The notes under the pieces: model-generated | Told to the model about the DNA's origin: nothing | The model's input: only the letters and a program-made list of their open reading frames with translations | The model's database searches: none | Part shown: piece by piece, positions 1 through 9,156 of the stretch | How the letters are laid out: the number at the start of each line of letters is the position of its first letter | How positions within the stretch are numbered: the stretch's first letter is position 1 | Position numbers and translations under genes: made by a program | Assembly: GCA_963770295.1 (NCBI GenBank) | Contig: CAVYPA010000016.1 | Location: 62,001 to 126,000, forward strand | Direction: 5' to 3' | DNA: 64,000 nucleotides | Source of the DNA: AWTP1-13 sp963770295 | Lineage (GTDB): Bacteria; Pseudomonadota; Alphaproteobacteria; Rhizobiales; Hyphomicrobiaceae

Positions 1-199
1 GTTGCGACAATGCGGGGCCTCCCGGCACACGGACCCCTCTCGCCCTCGCAAACGCATTCCCTTGCGCATGAACAGCCGGATGCGCCGTCATGGTCACTAT
101 TGCCGACAGCAATAGGGCTCTCCCCCAGAGAGCTCGGCTCCTCGCCGACATCAAATGCAAGACCCGATTGCCGGCCCGGTAAGTTCCAACCCTTTCTGC

Positions 200-432
200 C
201 GGCACCGCCCCATTGTAAAGATCGGTGTGGCCGTGCCCGCGATCGTCTCACAGGAATTGTTTGAGCGCGTGCAGGCCAAGTTGCAGGAAGGTAGGGAGAA
301 GTACCGTCACCCAATCACCCACTATCTCCTCCGGGGCCTCCTCGAGTGCGGCGAGTGTGGTGCCGCGTGCTCCTCATACCGCCGCTACGTCACCAAAAGC
401 TCGCCATCGGCAAGCGCCGCGTCTACCACAAG
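200..432 (+). pseudogene. Serine recombinase C-terminal fragment
   Basis: One frame reads VPAIVSQELFERVQAKLQEG, then YLLRGLLECGECG. This is the recombinase-domain to zinc-ribbon junction of large serine recombinases, with the CxxC pair of the ribbon visible. No catalytic resolvase domain precedes it and the frame breaks near base 410, where YHKAVYK continues in another frame. It is therefore a relic of a site-specific recombinase, probably from a lost island or IS607/Tn-like element. It is the leftmost of several recombinase remains in the window. Confidence 0.6.
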
Positions 433-589
433 GCGGTGTACAAATGAGTTTGCACAACAATCGGTACATGCACTCACGGGCGAACATCGAGCGCTGTCGC
501 AATTCGGAAATCGCGACGCCTTGCAAACAGAACAACTTGTTGCCTCACTTGTGGCATTTGTTGGGCCAAAATCCCACAAGGCAGGCTAC

Positions 590-1811
590 ATGTCAGAACC
601 ACCAGTGCCGCCGAGCGGTCCGAAGCAGCCCGTTGTCGAGAACTCCGCCTGATGGTCCCGCTCACGCCGAGGTCAGCCGACGCGCCCTCAATCTTCGCAT
701 CCGCCAACAGGAAATACTCGCCGAACTCGGCGTCGCGGGCCTGAAGGGAATTGCCTTCGAACAATTGCTCGACACGACTGTGCGCCTCGCAGCGGAAGGG
801 CTCGAAGCCGAGCTATGCAAGGTGCTGGAGTACATTCCATCGGACAAACGACTGCTGATGCGCGCAGGGCTCGGCTGGGACCCCGGTCTTGTCGGGACCG
901 CCAGCGTCGGCGCCGATCTCGAATCCCCCTCGGGGTTCGCGTTGCGCACCGGCAAGCCGGTGATCTCCAATCATCTCGAAAACGAGGAACGGTTCAGAAC
1001 GCCTGAGCTGCTGGCGGCGCATAGCGTGCGCCGCGCCATCAATGTGATCTTGCAAGGCGACGGTGCACCATACGGCATCCTGGAGGTCGATAGCCGATCC
1101 GAAGGCGAGTTCAGCGAGCAGGACATCGCCTTCTTGCAGGGTGCCGCAAACATCCTCGGCATGGCCATCGAGCGGCAACGCCACGAGCGCAGGCTCAAGC
1201 AGGCGCTGGAGCATCAGCACGTCCTCGTCAAGGAGATCAACCACAGGGTGAAGAACAGCCTGCAATTGGTGTCCAGCATGCTGAGCTTGCAAGCAGGGAA
1301 CGATCCAGCGTTTGCCCAGCGCTTGCAGGATGCATCAAGTCGTATTGCTGCCATCGCACGGGCGCATGACCGGCTCTATCGCAGCCCGCAAATCGAGGAG
1401 ATCGATCTCGGCGGCTATCTTGTGGAAGTCTGTCGCGATCTGACCGAGGTAACGCCGCATTGCGAAGTTTCTTGCGACACGCCGGAGGTTCTGTTCATGA
1501 GCACAGACCGAGCGATCTGTGCCGCGCTGGTCGTTACCGAGCTGGTCACGAACGCTGCCAAGCACGGCTATCCCAATGGACAATCGGGCCACATCTGGGT
1601 GCGCCTAACGCGCGGCGACGGCGGAACCGCACGCATCAGCGTTCGCGACGGCGGGCTCGGTCTGCCGCCTGACTTTGAGATCGGCCAGGGTGGGGGTCTC
1701 GGCATGCGGCTCACCATGGCGCTGGCTCAGCAGGCGGACGCGGTGGTTCGCGCTGATCGTCTTAGCAAGGGAACGGAGTTCGTGATCGAATTGCCGCTTG
1801 AGAGGGGCTAG
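590..1811 (+). CDS. GAF–HisKA_2 sensor histidine kinase, N-terminal frameshift
   Basis: The protein is a cytoplasmic sensor kinase of about 405 residues. A GAF domain (about residues 45-190) is followed by a HisKA_2 phospho-acceptor region with KEINHRVKNSLQLVSSMLSL, then a HATPase domain with the N box TELVTNAAKHGYP and glycine boxes GLGLPP and GLGMRL. No membrane segment is seen. The natural start is probably the ATG at 590 (MSEPPVPPSG), but that frame stops at 652. The kinase frame is entered one base later, at PPDGPAHAEVSRRAL, and has no ATG of its own there. Either one base has been inserted near 645 or the gene uses a weak start. Kinases with this H box often feed the general stress response; that role is inference. 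Confidence 0.75.
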
Positions 1812-2080
1812 AGGAATGCCTGCTGCTCAAGTCGATCCATTGGGCCTCAGCAAGGCCGACCACGGCGGCCCCTGAGACCTTCAATCCGTGTCCGCAGTAC
1901 CTCAGCTTCCGGCCATGCCGAGGATCGGCAGCCACAATGCTGCGTCGTGCCATGAACGGTCTCGTGCCCCGCAGCAAGTGACAATGCTGGGCTCAAGCAT
2001 GAATACGAAGTCAGTATGCTCTCCACATGCGCGTCAAACTCTTCGCGTACTGTTATACGCAACAGTTGAACATGTCCCAG

Positions 2081-2467
2081 ATGGCACGCATGATCCGCAT
2101 CACATCGGTGCCGAAAGGCGAGGCGCCCTTGTGGGTGCGCGCGAGAAATGGGTTGGTCTTGAGCTTCCAACCATGGGCCCAGCACGGGCACGGATATATC
2201 GCACAGTCGGGACAGTTACCGGCCCAATCTCCCGTCTTGGTCTGCTGGTGGCTTTCCTGCGTGGGCGCAGTCAAGAAAACATCCGGCTACCTCGTCAGCG
2301 GTGAAGCCGCGCTCATGGCGCTCACCGAAGTTAGCCCCGAAGCAGCCGCTTGGTGGCGCGTCAATGCACCAAACTTTGTCCGCCCAGGCCGGTATTTCGT
2401 TTTTCAGGACGGCGCATGCACGCCAATGTCTGAGGGCAGAGGCAAGAATCGAGTTCAAGTACCTTAA
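2081..2467 (+). pseudogene. Hypothetical protein, two compensating frameshifts
   Basis: Reading must switch frame twice to give a continuous protein. MIRITSVPKGEAPLWVRA opens it; then, one base back, EKWVGLELPTMGPARARIYR follows; then the first frame resumes at about 2280 with GYLVSGEAALMALTEVSPEA, and AWWRVNAPNFVRPGRYFVFQ further on. The joined product of about 125 residues looks like a single small globular protein with no signal peptide. I do not know its function. It sits just upstream of the secreted protein at 2486. The paired indels could be decay or sequence error. Confidence 0.5.
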
Positions 2468-2485
2468 GGCCACCATGGGGGGCAC

Positions 2486-3091
2486 ATGTCGCACCTGATC
2501 AGAAGCATCGCAGTCGTTGCCAGCTTGATCTTGAGTCCGGCCGGTTTCGCACAGGAGACCTATTCGAACCCGACGCTCGGGTTCAGCATTCGCAAGCCAA
2601 GTAGTTGGCATTACCTAAGCGCCGAGCAGCATCGCGAGAATCTCAAGCGGTCGGATTTCAGCGATCCAAAGTTCAAGGAGCTCGTCACCCGCTACGCGCG
2701 CACACCATTTCTCGCCATGACCAAATACAAGGAGCCATACGAGGATCTCAATCCCAGCGTGCGGGTGAATGCCCGCGAGGCTGGCAACCTGAAGGGAATG
2801 CCGCCCGACAAGGTGGTGGAACTTACCGCCAGCAGCTTCGCTCGCATGTTTAAGGACTACGCAGTGGCAGAAGGCCCACTCGTCGCCAAAGTTTCTGGCC
2901 ATGCCGCCGGCTACATGCGGGTGAATTACACGCACGAAGCTGGCGGCGTAGCCTGGCGCACCACCTCAGAACTCTGGATCGTGCCGCGGGGAGAACTGAT
3001 GTTCATCATTGGTGCCGGCACGCGCCAGGACGAGAAGACCGGGACGCGCAAAGAGGTGCGCGGCATCATCGATACCATCAAGATCGATTAG
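2486..3091 (+). CDS. Secreted hypothetical protein, PsbP/DUF1795-like
   Basis: The 201-residue protein starts with a clear Sec signal peptide (hydrophobic run AVVASLILSPAGFA, cleavage likely after FAQ), so it should be exported to the periplasm. The mature start, TYSNPTLGFSIRKPSSWHYL, and the end, EVRGIIDTIKID, match the layout of small periplasmic proteins with a PsbP-like fold. In these, a y.n...gfsi.yP.gW opening is followed by a beta sheet and a closing helix. There are no cysteines for a lipobox. GGGGGG ahead of the ATG at 2486 can serve as ribosome binding site. Its ligand is unknown. Confidence 0.75.
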   Translation: MSHLIRSIAVVASLILSPAGFAQETYSNPTLGFSIRKPSSWHYLSAEQHRENLKRSDFSDPKFKELVTRYARTPFLAMTKYKEPYEDLNPSVRVNAREAGNLKGMPPDKVVELTASSFARMFKDYAVAEGPLVAKVSGHAAGYMRVNYTHEAGGVAWRTTSELWIVPRGELMFIIGAGTRQDEKTGTRKEVRGIIDTIKID

Positions 3092-3942
3092 AAGGTGCGC
3101 AACAGTACGCCCCAACCTTACGGCATGGCCTTGGCCACGGCGATCGTGCTTCCGCGTTCGCGCGCAGTACCCCGCGCGCAGATTGACGACACAGTGGGCC
3201 GACTTGGCATCACACCCCGATGCCACATTGCTGGGCTGCAACTCGCGTGTTGCCGGTGATGTCGCATATATGGGTCCATCTTTACTCGTCCCAAGCGATT
3301 GGCGGACACGGCAGAAGTATCCCAACAAGCGGACTGAATTGCTGCAGCGCGGCGAATGGGCGGTCCGGATCCAGGTGTGGCCGCTCGAGATCGAGGGCTT
3401 CACAATCCCCACCAAGCACGCGGCGTGCTGCATGGCAAAGGCCGCATTCTTCCTATCGCGTACACGCACCCGCAAGGGGGAAGTTCCTAGGAACGCCTTA
3501 TTACGTCGACGCGAATACGACCAACTCAGGTGAGATTTTGCCGGCGCAGCCGCAGGTGCCGGCTTTGCCACGCTCTCCGGCGCAACACCGTCGCGGGCCT
3601 ATTCGCGCGTGCGCGAACCGCTGTTTTGGTCGTGTGTAGTGACCGTTAACACGGGCGACGCGCTGGGGTTTGGTCAGAGCGAGTTCCTTAGCCTGTTTCA
3701 ATGCTCACGAATTGGAAAAGGTTCGCTTGGCCAGATTGACCGTCACGGACGGTAGCCCCCCGAGCGCGACTTCTGTTGTGGGTTAACAGCCACGCCTACG
3801 ACTTCGAAGAAGCATTGCCGTGTGAGACATTTCGTTTCTAGCCAAAAAGCTGCCCTCCTACGCACCATCGCGAGATGTCTGGTCCTACAGTGTGAGGCTG
3901 AAGGCTGTGGGAGTGTCCGCTTCCTGATATTCGCTGCTCATC
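3092..3942 (+). other. Non-coding or unrecognised stretch
   Basis: No gene can be supported here. An open frame (about 3120-3533) contains RTELLQRGEWAVRIQVWPLE, which looks somewhat protein-like, but it has no convincing start or known family. The stretch ends at the promoter at 3943. Confidence 0.4.
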
Positions 3943-3968
3943 GGAACCGCCAGGTCCTTGCCCACGTT
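3943..3968 (+). promoter_or_regulatory. EcfG-type promoter, GGAAC-N17-CGTT
   Basis: GGAAC at 3943-3947 and CGTT at 3965-3968 are separated by 17 bases, a perfect match to the promoter used by the alphaproteobacterial general-stress sigma factor EcfG. It ends 64 bases before the ATG at 4033, and supports that start over the in-frame ATG at 3958, which lies inside the promoter. Confidence 0.6.
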
Positions 3969-4032
3969 AAACGGTGGGTCAGCTCAACCAATGAATCTGG
4001 TGAGCAGTGGCGCTGCGTATGGTTGCACGCTC

Positions 4033-4845
4033 ATGCCGCACGCGAGGCTCAGTCTTGCATTTAAGGCAGTTAGGTTGGCACGCGTCGCCGCTGGCGTAGT
4101 CCTCGGCCTGTCCTGGTATGGGGCTGCTCGTGCAGAAGGGACGCCCTTCATTAAGGTCGCGCCCACAATCCTCGCCCAGCCAGCATCCCAAGTCGCGATG
4201 CCCATCCAGCTTGAGCCCTTGGAAATATTGCCACATAACACCTTTATTCGGTTGCGTGGATTACCACGCAGCGTCGCTCTCACCGAAGGCTTCGCGATCG
4301 GGCCGGGCGTGTGGGCGGTCGCCCTTCTTGATTTGGCGAATTTGAACCTCAATGTGCCGGTTGACGTTTCAGGCCGATCAAACTTGGTTATCACACTTGT
4401 CGATGTTGAAGGGACCATTCTCGCCGAAGCCGCATCGGAACTAGTCGTCGGCCCAGCTGTCGTGTTCACGCCCGACCAGGAGCCTGCCGCAACCCTGAGC
4501 TCGAAAAACAAGCCCTTGGTTTACAGGCCGGCTAGCAACAGCCAGCCTACGCCACTGCTCGCGGACTTCTCTGAGGCCCGCGAGGAAAGGCTGCTGGCCG
4601 TAGGCGAGAGGCATCTGGCGCAAGGCAATATCGCCGCCGCTCGGGCATTCTTCAGGCGCGCCGCAGATGCCGGTTTGGCGGTCGGAGCAACCTTGCTTGC
4701 TACAACCTATGATCCGATCGAGCTTCAGCGTCTGAAGGTCTTGGGCGTCATTGCGGACCCCAAGGAGGCCCGAAAGTGGTATGGACGCGCACGAGAACTC
4801 GGCGCTCCGGATGATCCGTCTCGCTTCATCGGCTGCAAATGCTAG
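4033..4845 (+). CDS. Exported protein with C-terminal Sel1-like (TPR) repeats
   Basis: From the ATG at 4033 the 270-residue protein has a signal sequence or single N-terminal membrane segment (VAAGVVLGLSWYGAARA), a beta-rich middle part, and a helical C-terminal third. That third contains LAQGNIAAARAFFRRAADAG and DPKEARKWYGRARELGAPDD, which are Sel1/TPR-type repeats used for protein-protein contacts. Proteins of this layout are common and uncharacterised in Hyphomicrobiales. An EcfG-type promoter lies upstream, so expression under general stress is likely. The partner is unknown. Confidence 0.75.
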   Translation: MPHARLSLAFKAVRLARVAAGVVLGLSWYGAARAEGTPFIKVAPTILAQPASQVAMPIQLEPLEILPHNTFIRLRGLPRSVALTEGFAIGPGVWAVALLDLANLNLNVPVDVSGRSNLVITLVDVEGTILAEAASELVVGPAVVFTPDQEPAATLSSKNKPLVYRPASNSQPTPLLADFSEAREERLLAVGERHLAQGNIAAARAFFRRAADAGLAVGATLLATTYDPIELQRLKVLGVIADPKEARKWYGRARELGAPDDPSRFIGCKC

Positions 4846-5040
4846 ATGCGAGCTGAAGACCGGCGAGGAGAAAGATCGACCGGACTGCCGAAGGTTGAGT
4901 TGACGACGGCCCAGGCGCTTTATCAAGGAAGCCCGGGCCGGTAGTCACTTACGCTTTTACATAGGGGAATTCTCGATCGCAAAGGATCGGAGAAGCAGTC
5001 AAACGGCACCTACGTCGCATCCGAGACTGGCCTAATTCGC

Positions 5041-5065
5041 GGAACTTGGCGCACATAACTCAGTT
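5041..5065 (+). promoter_or_regulatory. Near-consensus EcfG-type promoter
   Basis: GGAAC, 16 bases, then AGTT (consensus CGTT). It lies 78 bases before the bactofilin ATG at 5143. One mismatch in the -10 element makes this weaker than the four perfect matches in the window. Confidence 0.3.
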
Positions 5066-5142
5066 TGCCTGAGGCAGCGAGCAAAAGGCGGTAATCATTC
5101 AATCCCATGGCCCCACTACGCAACGGGCAGGCAGGGTGTGAG

Positions 5143-5736
5143 ATGTCTTCCTCTAAACACCAGCACCAACGCCATGACACCCCGCAGCCACAGGCGTGTG
5201 GGTTGGCACCCAACAGCACCAAGCTGGAATTGAACAACCCCAAAGCACGACCCCGATCGCTGATCGATAAGTTGGCGAACGTCAGCGGCGATCTCTGGAG
5301 CGACGGTGATATTCAGATCGACGGGCACCTGTGTGGAAACGTTAACTGTGCACAGTTGATCGTTGGCAAGGACGCGGCCGTCATTGGCGCCATCATCGCG
5401 GAAGAGGCCGTCATTCGCGGCAGGATGACGGGACTTATCCGCGCAACGCGCGTGCTTTTACAGGCGAGCGCGCGCGTGGAAAGCGAAATCATCTATCAAT
5501 CATTGTCGGTGGACGAAGGTGCCACCTTCAAGGGTATCGCGCGCCCGAGAGCAAACCCCTTCGCCGAGGAGCTCCCGGCTGCGCCCATGGCCGAACTGCG
5601 ACAGCGCGTGACATCTGCCGAGGTTAAGTTGCAGCAGCCTGAGGACTGCCGTGCGAGCAGCCAGCCGACCGGCAACCTGGAGATAACCCCGGACCCTCTT
5701 CGGCCAATCGAGCACTCGGTCGCTGCAGGTTCCTAG
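5143..5736 (+). CDS. Bactofilin
   Basis: Residues of about 40-150 form a bactofilin (DUF583) domain: LWSDGDIQIDGHLCGNVNCA, then repeating beta-helix rungs with VGKDAAVIGAIIAEEAVIRG and RVESEIIYQSLSVDEGATFKG. Bactofilins self-assemble into membrane-associated filaments that position cell-wall or polarity proteins. The N-terminus is a flexible His/Gln/Pro-rich tail and the C-terminus (about 45 residues) is disordered, both usual for the family. Start 5143 has AGGG at a good distance; the in-frame ATG at 5107 has no ribosome binding site. The gene stands alone, without a neighbouring M23 peptidase, which often accompanies bactofilins. Confidence 0.85.
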   Translation: MSSSKHQHQRHDTPQPQACGLAPNSTKLELNNPKARPRSLIDKLANVSGDLWSDGDIQIDGHLCGNVNCAQLIVGKDAAVIGAIIAEEAVIRGRMTGLIRATRVLLQASARVESEIIYQSLSVDEGATFKGIARPRANPFAEELPAAPMAELRQRVTSAEVKLQQPEDCRASSQPTGNLEITPDPLRPIEHSVAAGS

Positions 5737-6381
5737 GCGTCCAGCGCTGACCCACGCGGAGAACCCTCTCTCCGAAGCCGAACAAACCGGCGGGCGGACA
5801 GTTGATCTGAGCCTCCGCAGATCCCACTGCAGTGTACACGACGTGCCACTCGTCGGGACCCGTTCCCAGGTCAAGCTTCTGATTTGTGAGACTTTGCCCG
5901 TGCTGCGCTGGTTGCGGCTGCTCTTCGCAAACCACCGCAGCGGCTCGAGCGGTCCAGGAGACGGGCAGTTAATGCGCACTGGGGCCGCTCTCAGCACCGG
6001 GTTTATCGCGCGAAAGAGCTGGCTCTTAAACAGGGCTAAGAGCCATAGGGACAAATCGGCCAACTGACGCCGCAGGAAGTTGGGTGCAGGCTGTCACGCT
6101 TGCTGGCGAGCTTATTATCCGGTTGCTGAATGATACGTGCTAGGCACCAAGGGCGAGGGCACACCGCTAAGAACACCCAACGGGGTCGTCATCTTGCCTA
6201 CCGATTCGAAGCTCGGCTGGGCGGGCATCTCAGTCCTGAAGGAGACAGCCTCCAAATGCGGCACGGAGCGGGGAGCTGGTTGGCGATTGGGTGCGCCGCT
6301 CCTCGCTCTCCCATTCCTGCGAGCCAAGCTGCCGGCTGACGGCGGCCCGGGCGCCTGGTAGCCAGCTCCCCGCAGGTATTT
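5737..6381 (+). other. No gene recognised
   Basis: Short open frames occur on both strands but none has a convincing start, composition or family. The stretch ends at the promoter at 6382. Confidence 0.4.
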
Positions 6382-6406
6382 GGAACCTTTCTGTCGAATC
6401 CGCGTT
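6382..6406 (+). promoter_or_regulatory. EcfG-type promoter, GGAAC-N16-CGTT
   Basis: GGAAC at 6382-6386 and CGTT at 6403-6406 with a 16-base spacer. It ends 30 bases before the ATG at 6437, which is close enough to define a short leader and rules out the longer in-frame start at 6380. Confidence 0.65.
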
Positions 6407-6436
6407 GGCCCAGGTTGGGAGGGACTCTATTGCGCC

Positions 6437-6862
6437 ATGGTCGCCGACGTATTTCGGGCTCGTAAGGACCAGCTTCGCGTCAACCCTAAATATTGGCGCC
6501 GCCTCGAGGCGGAGGCGCGCGTCATTGCCCTCTCGATGGGCGACCCAGAATTTAAACGCGTCATGCTTCACGTGGCCGCCGGGTACAAGCGGCTTGCCGA
6601 GCGGGCCGAACTGCAAGACGCGAAGCGGTATGTTGACGGCGCATCCTTTGGACCTGAGGCCCTGAAAGTCATGGGTGAGGCCTTCGATTCAGCTTGGAGC
6701 GAGATCGCCGGCAACTTTGGTGCAGATCGTGCCGAGACTGAGACGGTCCGCTCAAAGCTCGCAAACGCGCTCCTATCCGTGGCTTCGGAGGATAGTCGCA
6801 ACGCACACGTCCTCACGCGAGCTGCGTTGCAGCGATTTGCACTCGACTATTGGCGCATCTAG
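6437..6862 (+). CDS. Hypothetical protein with repeated C-terminal helical domain
   Basis: The product is about 141 residues, cytoplasmic, and mostly helical. Residues 1-55 (FRARKDQLRVNPKYWRRLEA, then RVMLHVAAGYKRLAERAE) are a charged helical module. Residues 60-135 carry the motif VDGASFGPEALKVMGEAFDS, then AW and LANALLSVASEDSR. The same C-terminal module recurs at 8307, 9157-9402 and 13387 in this window. I know the module as a common uncharacterised family in Bradyrhizobium-like genomes. The EcfG-type promoter 30 bases upstream points to stress control. No enzymatic motif is visible. Confidence 0.75.
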   Translation: MVADVFRARKDQLRVNPKYWRRLEAEARVIALSMGDPEFKRVMLHVAAGYKRLAERAELQDAKRYVDGASFGPEALKVMGEAFDSAWSEIAGNFGADRAETETVRSKLANALLSVASEDSRNAHVLTRAALQRFALDYWRI

Positions 6863-7200
6863 TGACCGCCCCGCGTGCCCCGGAGGCATGCGGCAACAAC
6901 ACACTGAACGGAGGATTGCGTTAAGGCCAAGCTTGAGCTTTACTGCGCGCGGCCAAAGAGCGTCGCACCCCGCTGACGTTTGTCCGGCCGTGCGGGGCTC
7001 CTAGCCCGCCGCTAGGAACCCCCCGTTCGGCCGGCGGCAAATTCTCTCCTGTGAGCGCAACGCACAGATCCTGTTCGACGCTCTTAATCTTTAAGGCCTG
7101 CTCGAGCTCCGCGATCTGTCGGCGTATTGAACTATCGTATTGGACGCAGCGCACGTGGAAGTTTACAGCACAATCTTCCCAAAAAAACTGAGGCACGACG
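6863..7200 (+). other. Intergenic stretch with a hairpin
   Basis: It contains an imperfect inverted repeat at 6994-7024 (GGGGCTCCTAGC paired with GCTAGGAACCCC), without a T run. A minus-strand frame with SIRRQIAELEQALKIKSVEQ looks like a short coiled coil but has no ATG start. Confidence 0.4.
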
Positions 7201-7422
7201 ATGCTGGTCTATTTGTTTCAGCGGAGACGCAATGCTGACCTTGTGCTCACAACGGACGTGACCCGGTCGGAACCTCCCGTGCCCGCCAAACAGCCGTTGG
7301 ACCTTCGTAAAGGCGCTCGACATCAAAAACCTCTCGGCCCCCGGTGGGCATCGCCGATTTTAAGGACGTGGTCCGCAATCGCGCTATTGCATCTTTGGAG
7401 CGCGGGCTTTGACACGACGTGA
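7201..7422 (+). pseudogene. Small hypothetical protein, two frameshifts
   Basis: It starts MLVYLFQRRRNADLVLTTDV, then needs a +1 shift to read TFVKALDIKNLSAP and another to read GIADFKDVVRNRAIASLERGL. Joined in this order the pieces give a coherent 70-residue protein. I recognise it as a family of small uncharacterised proteins in Hyphomicrobiales, with DVT and IADF motifs. The first frame alone is only 73 codons of mixed sense. Function unknown; two single-base insertions are the simplest explanation. Confidence 0.5.
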
Positions 7423-7574
7423 TCAGAGCCCCTGGGATATCTCAGACTTTCCGGGGCTGAGGCCAGTTGGCTCTTGGCTCCTCGTCGGATTGGCCGGTCT
7501 TTTCGTGAACGACGACGTATGCCGGCGACATTGGCGGTGCCATGGCAGTTCTGGGCATTGTCGCGGTTGCCACA

Positions 7575-7814
7575 TCAATGCACGTCTGGTCTCCGCCGTT
7601 GATGGCGTGTGGAGAGCCTCGACGCGACCGCATTTGAGTAGGCTGCCGCTGCTTTCACATACGCAGTCTTGATTGAATGCTCCTGGCCGCAGACGTTGCA
7701 TCTTACGGTCCCGGTCTGACGGGCGAGATCTTCCAGCGCCTCGGCATCGATCCAGATGCCAGTCGATACCTCGCACTGCCTGGTCGTACACCAGATGGTC
7801 AGAACGGTCGCCAT
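7575..7814 (-). CDS. Small hypothetical protein with CxxC motif
   Basis: The 79-residue protein begins MATVLTIWCTTRQCEVSTGI, continues WIDAEALEDLARQTGTVRC, and has CNVCGQEH near residue 42. The layout of an opening Cys segment followed by CxxCGxxH suggests one small zinc-binding beta domain. Similar 60-80 residue proteins are widespread and unnamed in Hyphomicrobiales. The last 30 residues are less conserved-looking and may be read past a natural stop. Confidence 0.6.
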   Translation of the reverse strand: MATVLTIWCTTRQCEVSTGIWIDAEALEDLARQTGTVRCNVCGQEHSIKTAYVKAAAAYSNAVASRLSTRHQRRRPDVH

Positions 7815-8306
7815 CGCAGTTCCTCTATGACCGGAGCATAGCCGCTGTTATCTGGTTTGTGGATCCGACCATACTGCGACGCACTATGACGGTTGGTCTT
7901 GTCGCCGATGTGACCAGTCGTGGTGGGTGGCCACGCGGTGACAGGTTTACCAATTGCTGCAGCGGTAGGGAACCAACCGAACCGCAGTGCGTCTTAAGCC
8001 CAAGCTTGCTCGGGGACGTTAAGAACACACACCGCGGGGTTGCGTCTTAGCGCTCCCGAGCACCCTGGAGGGGCACCCGCGTAGCGGGCTCGGGTGCCCC
8101 GATCCTTCCGCCGCGCTGGCACGGCGGCGTTTGGTGCGGAGGCACGTAGGGGCCAGCGCCAATAGGTGCGGGAGAGACCGGCTAATTTAAAGCTTCCCCG
8201 GTCGCTTCGGTCACTACCTTCCCTACTCCCGGTCCGGAGTAACCGACGGAAATGGTGCTCCAGTCAAGTTAGAGACGCGCGGAGGCAGCTCGATGGGGGG
8301 GAGCCT
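7815..8306 (+). other. Intergenic stretch with perfect hairpin
   Basis: No gene is supported. The stretch holds the inverted repeat listed at 8070-8100 and a GGAAC-N16-CGTC near match at 7969-7993 that precedes no start. Confidence 0.4.
8070..8100. repeat. Perfect 10-bp inverted repeat
   Basis: GGGGCACCCG at 8070-8079 pairs perfectly with CGGGTGCCCC at 8091-8100 across an 11-base loop. There is no T run on either side, so an intrinsic terminator is possible but not typical. Confidence 0.55.
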
Positions 8307-8561
8307 ATGGAAGCGCAAAGGCTATTGGATGCAGCGCCATTCGCGCCTGAGATCGTAAGGATCTTACAGGTGGCTTTCGATATGGCCTGGGCGAGCATCG
8401 CTCCGACAATTTCGCCGGATAGAGCATCCGACATTCGAGTCAGCTTAGCGCATGCGATCATCGCGCACGCCGCCGCAGGGGATCATGACCCCGAGAGCCT
8501 GAATGCTGCAGCCCTCGATGCGGTCAAAGCATCCACCACGGGCGTCATTCTCCGACCCTAG
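8307..8561 (+). CDS. Hypothetical protein, paralogue of the 6437 C-terminal domain
   Basis: From the ATG at 8307, which has a GGGGGGGAG ribosome binding site, the 84-residue product is almost only the repeated helical module. It reads AQRLLDAAPFAPEIVRILQV, then AFDMAWASIAPTISPDRASD, then ALDAVKAS. Compared with the copy at 6437 it lacks the N-terminal helical module and diverges most in the second half. No EcfG-type promoter precedes it. Function unknown. Confidence 0.6.
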   Translation: MEAQRLLDAAPFAPEIVRILQVAFDMAWASIAPTISPDRASDIRVSLAHAIIAHAAAGDHDPESLNAAALDAVKASTTGVILRP

Positions 8562-8645
8562 GAGTCGGAAAAAGCGGTTTGGGACGGCAGCTCGCCAATT
8601 GCGCATGGCCACGCGCGCGAGGCCGGGGGGCCGGTGTGCGGGCGC

Positions 8646-8999
8646 TCAAGTTGCAAGGATTGGGCAATCCGAGGCGTCGTCCCCTCGACATTGCGCGACC
8701 ATGGCGCTCAGCGCGCGCTCGAGACGTTTCAGTGCATCGACCTTCCGATGGATGTCAGCGTGCCGATCGCCAGTGAGCCGAAGAAGCGCGCGCACGTCCT
8801 CAAGGGAGAAATCCAATTCGCGTGCCCGTCGGACGAAGACCAAGCGCCGCTGACATTCTTCGGCGTAGAGCCTGTGCCCGCCCGCGCTGCGGGCAGGCTT
8901 CGGCAAAATACCAATGCGTTCGTAGTACCGGATGGTCTCGATATTTACCCCGGTTTGCTCGGACAGCGCGCCAATGGTCACTAATCGGTTCGTCTCCAT
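8646..8999 (-). CDS. MerR-family transcription regulator with shortened metal-binding region
   Basis: The N-terminal winged helix is typical: IGALSEQTGVNIETIRYYER is followed by GILPKPARSAGGHRLY. The dimerisation helix and a C-terminal CRGDDASDCP loop match mercury/metal-type MerR proteins. At 117 residues the protein is about 20 shorter than MerR. The part between the DNA-binding half and the long helix (LLRLTGDRHADIHRK) lacks the segment that carries the first metal-ligand cysteine. Only the two C-terminal cysteines remain. No mer or other metal genes adjoin it. It may sense something else or be an impaired regulator. Start 8999 is chosen because METNRLVTIG is where the family begins. Confidence 0.8.
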   Translation of the reverse strand: METNRLVTIGALSEQTGVNIETIRYYERIGILPKPARSAGGHRLYAEECQRRLVFVRRARELDFSLEDVRALLRLTGDRHADIHRKVDALKRLERALSAMVAQCRGDDASDCPILAT

Positions 9000-9156
9000 G
9001 GTTCTCGTATCCCACCCTGCCCCTACGTCGATACAGCGCATGGTCGGCGGGCAGCGGCCGATCGCAAGGGCGGCCGGCTAGGCGTCGGGAGTTGATCCGA
9101 CAACCGTCCCGGCCGACCCCATGACGCCCGCGCACAAAAATTGCCGTGCGGCAGCG

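Noticed and set aside
225..589. Upstream extension of the kinase frame at 225
   Set aside because: Runs through the recombinase relic and has no kinase-like sequence; open by chance.
3009..3533. 174-codon open frame after the secreted protein gene
   Set aside because: Starts inside the previous gene and shows no family; only a short part looks protein-like.
7969..7993. GGAAC-N16-CGTC as a fifth EcfG promoter
   Set aside because: One mismatch in the -10 element and no start within 300 bases.
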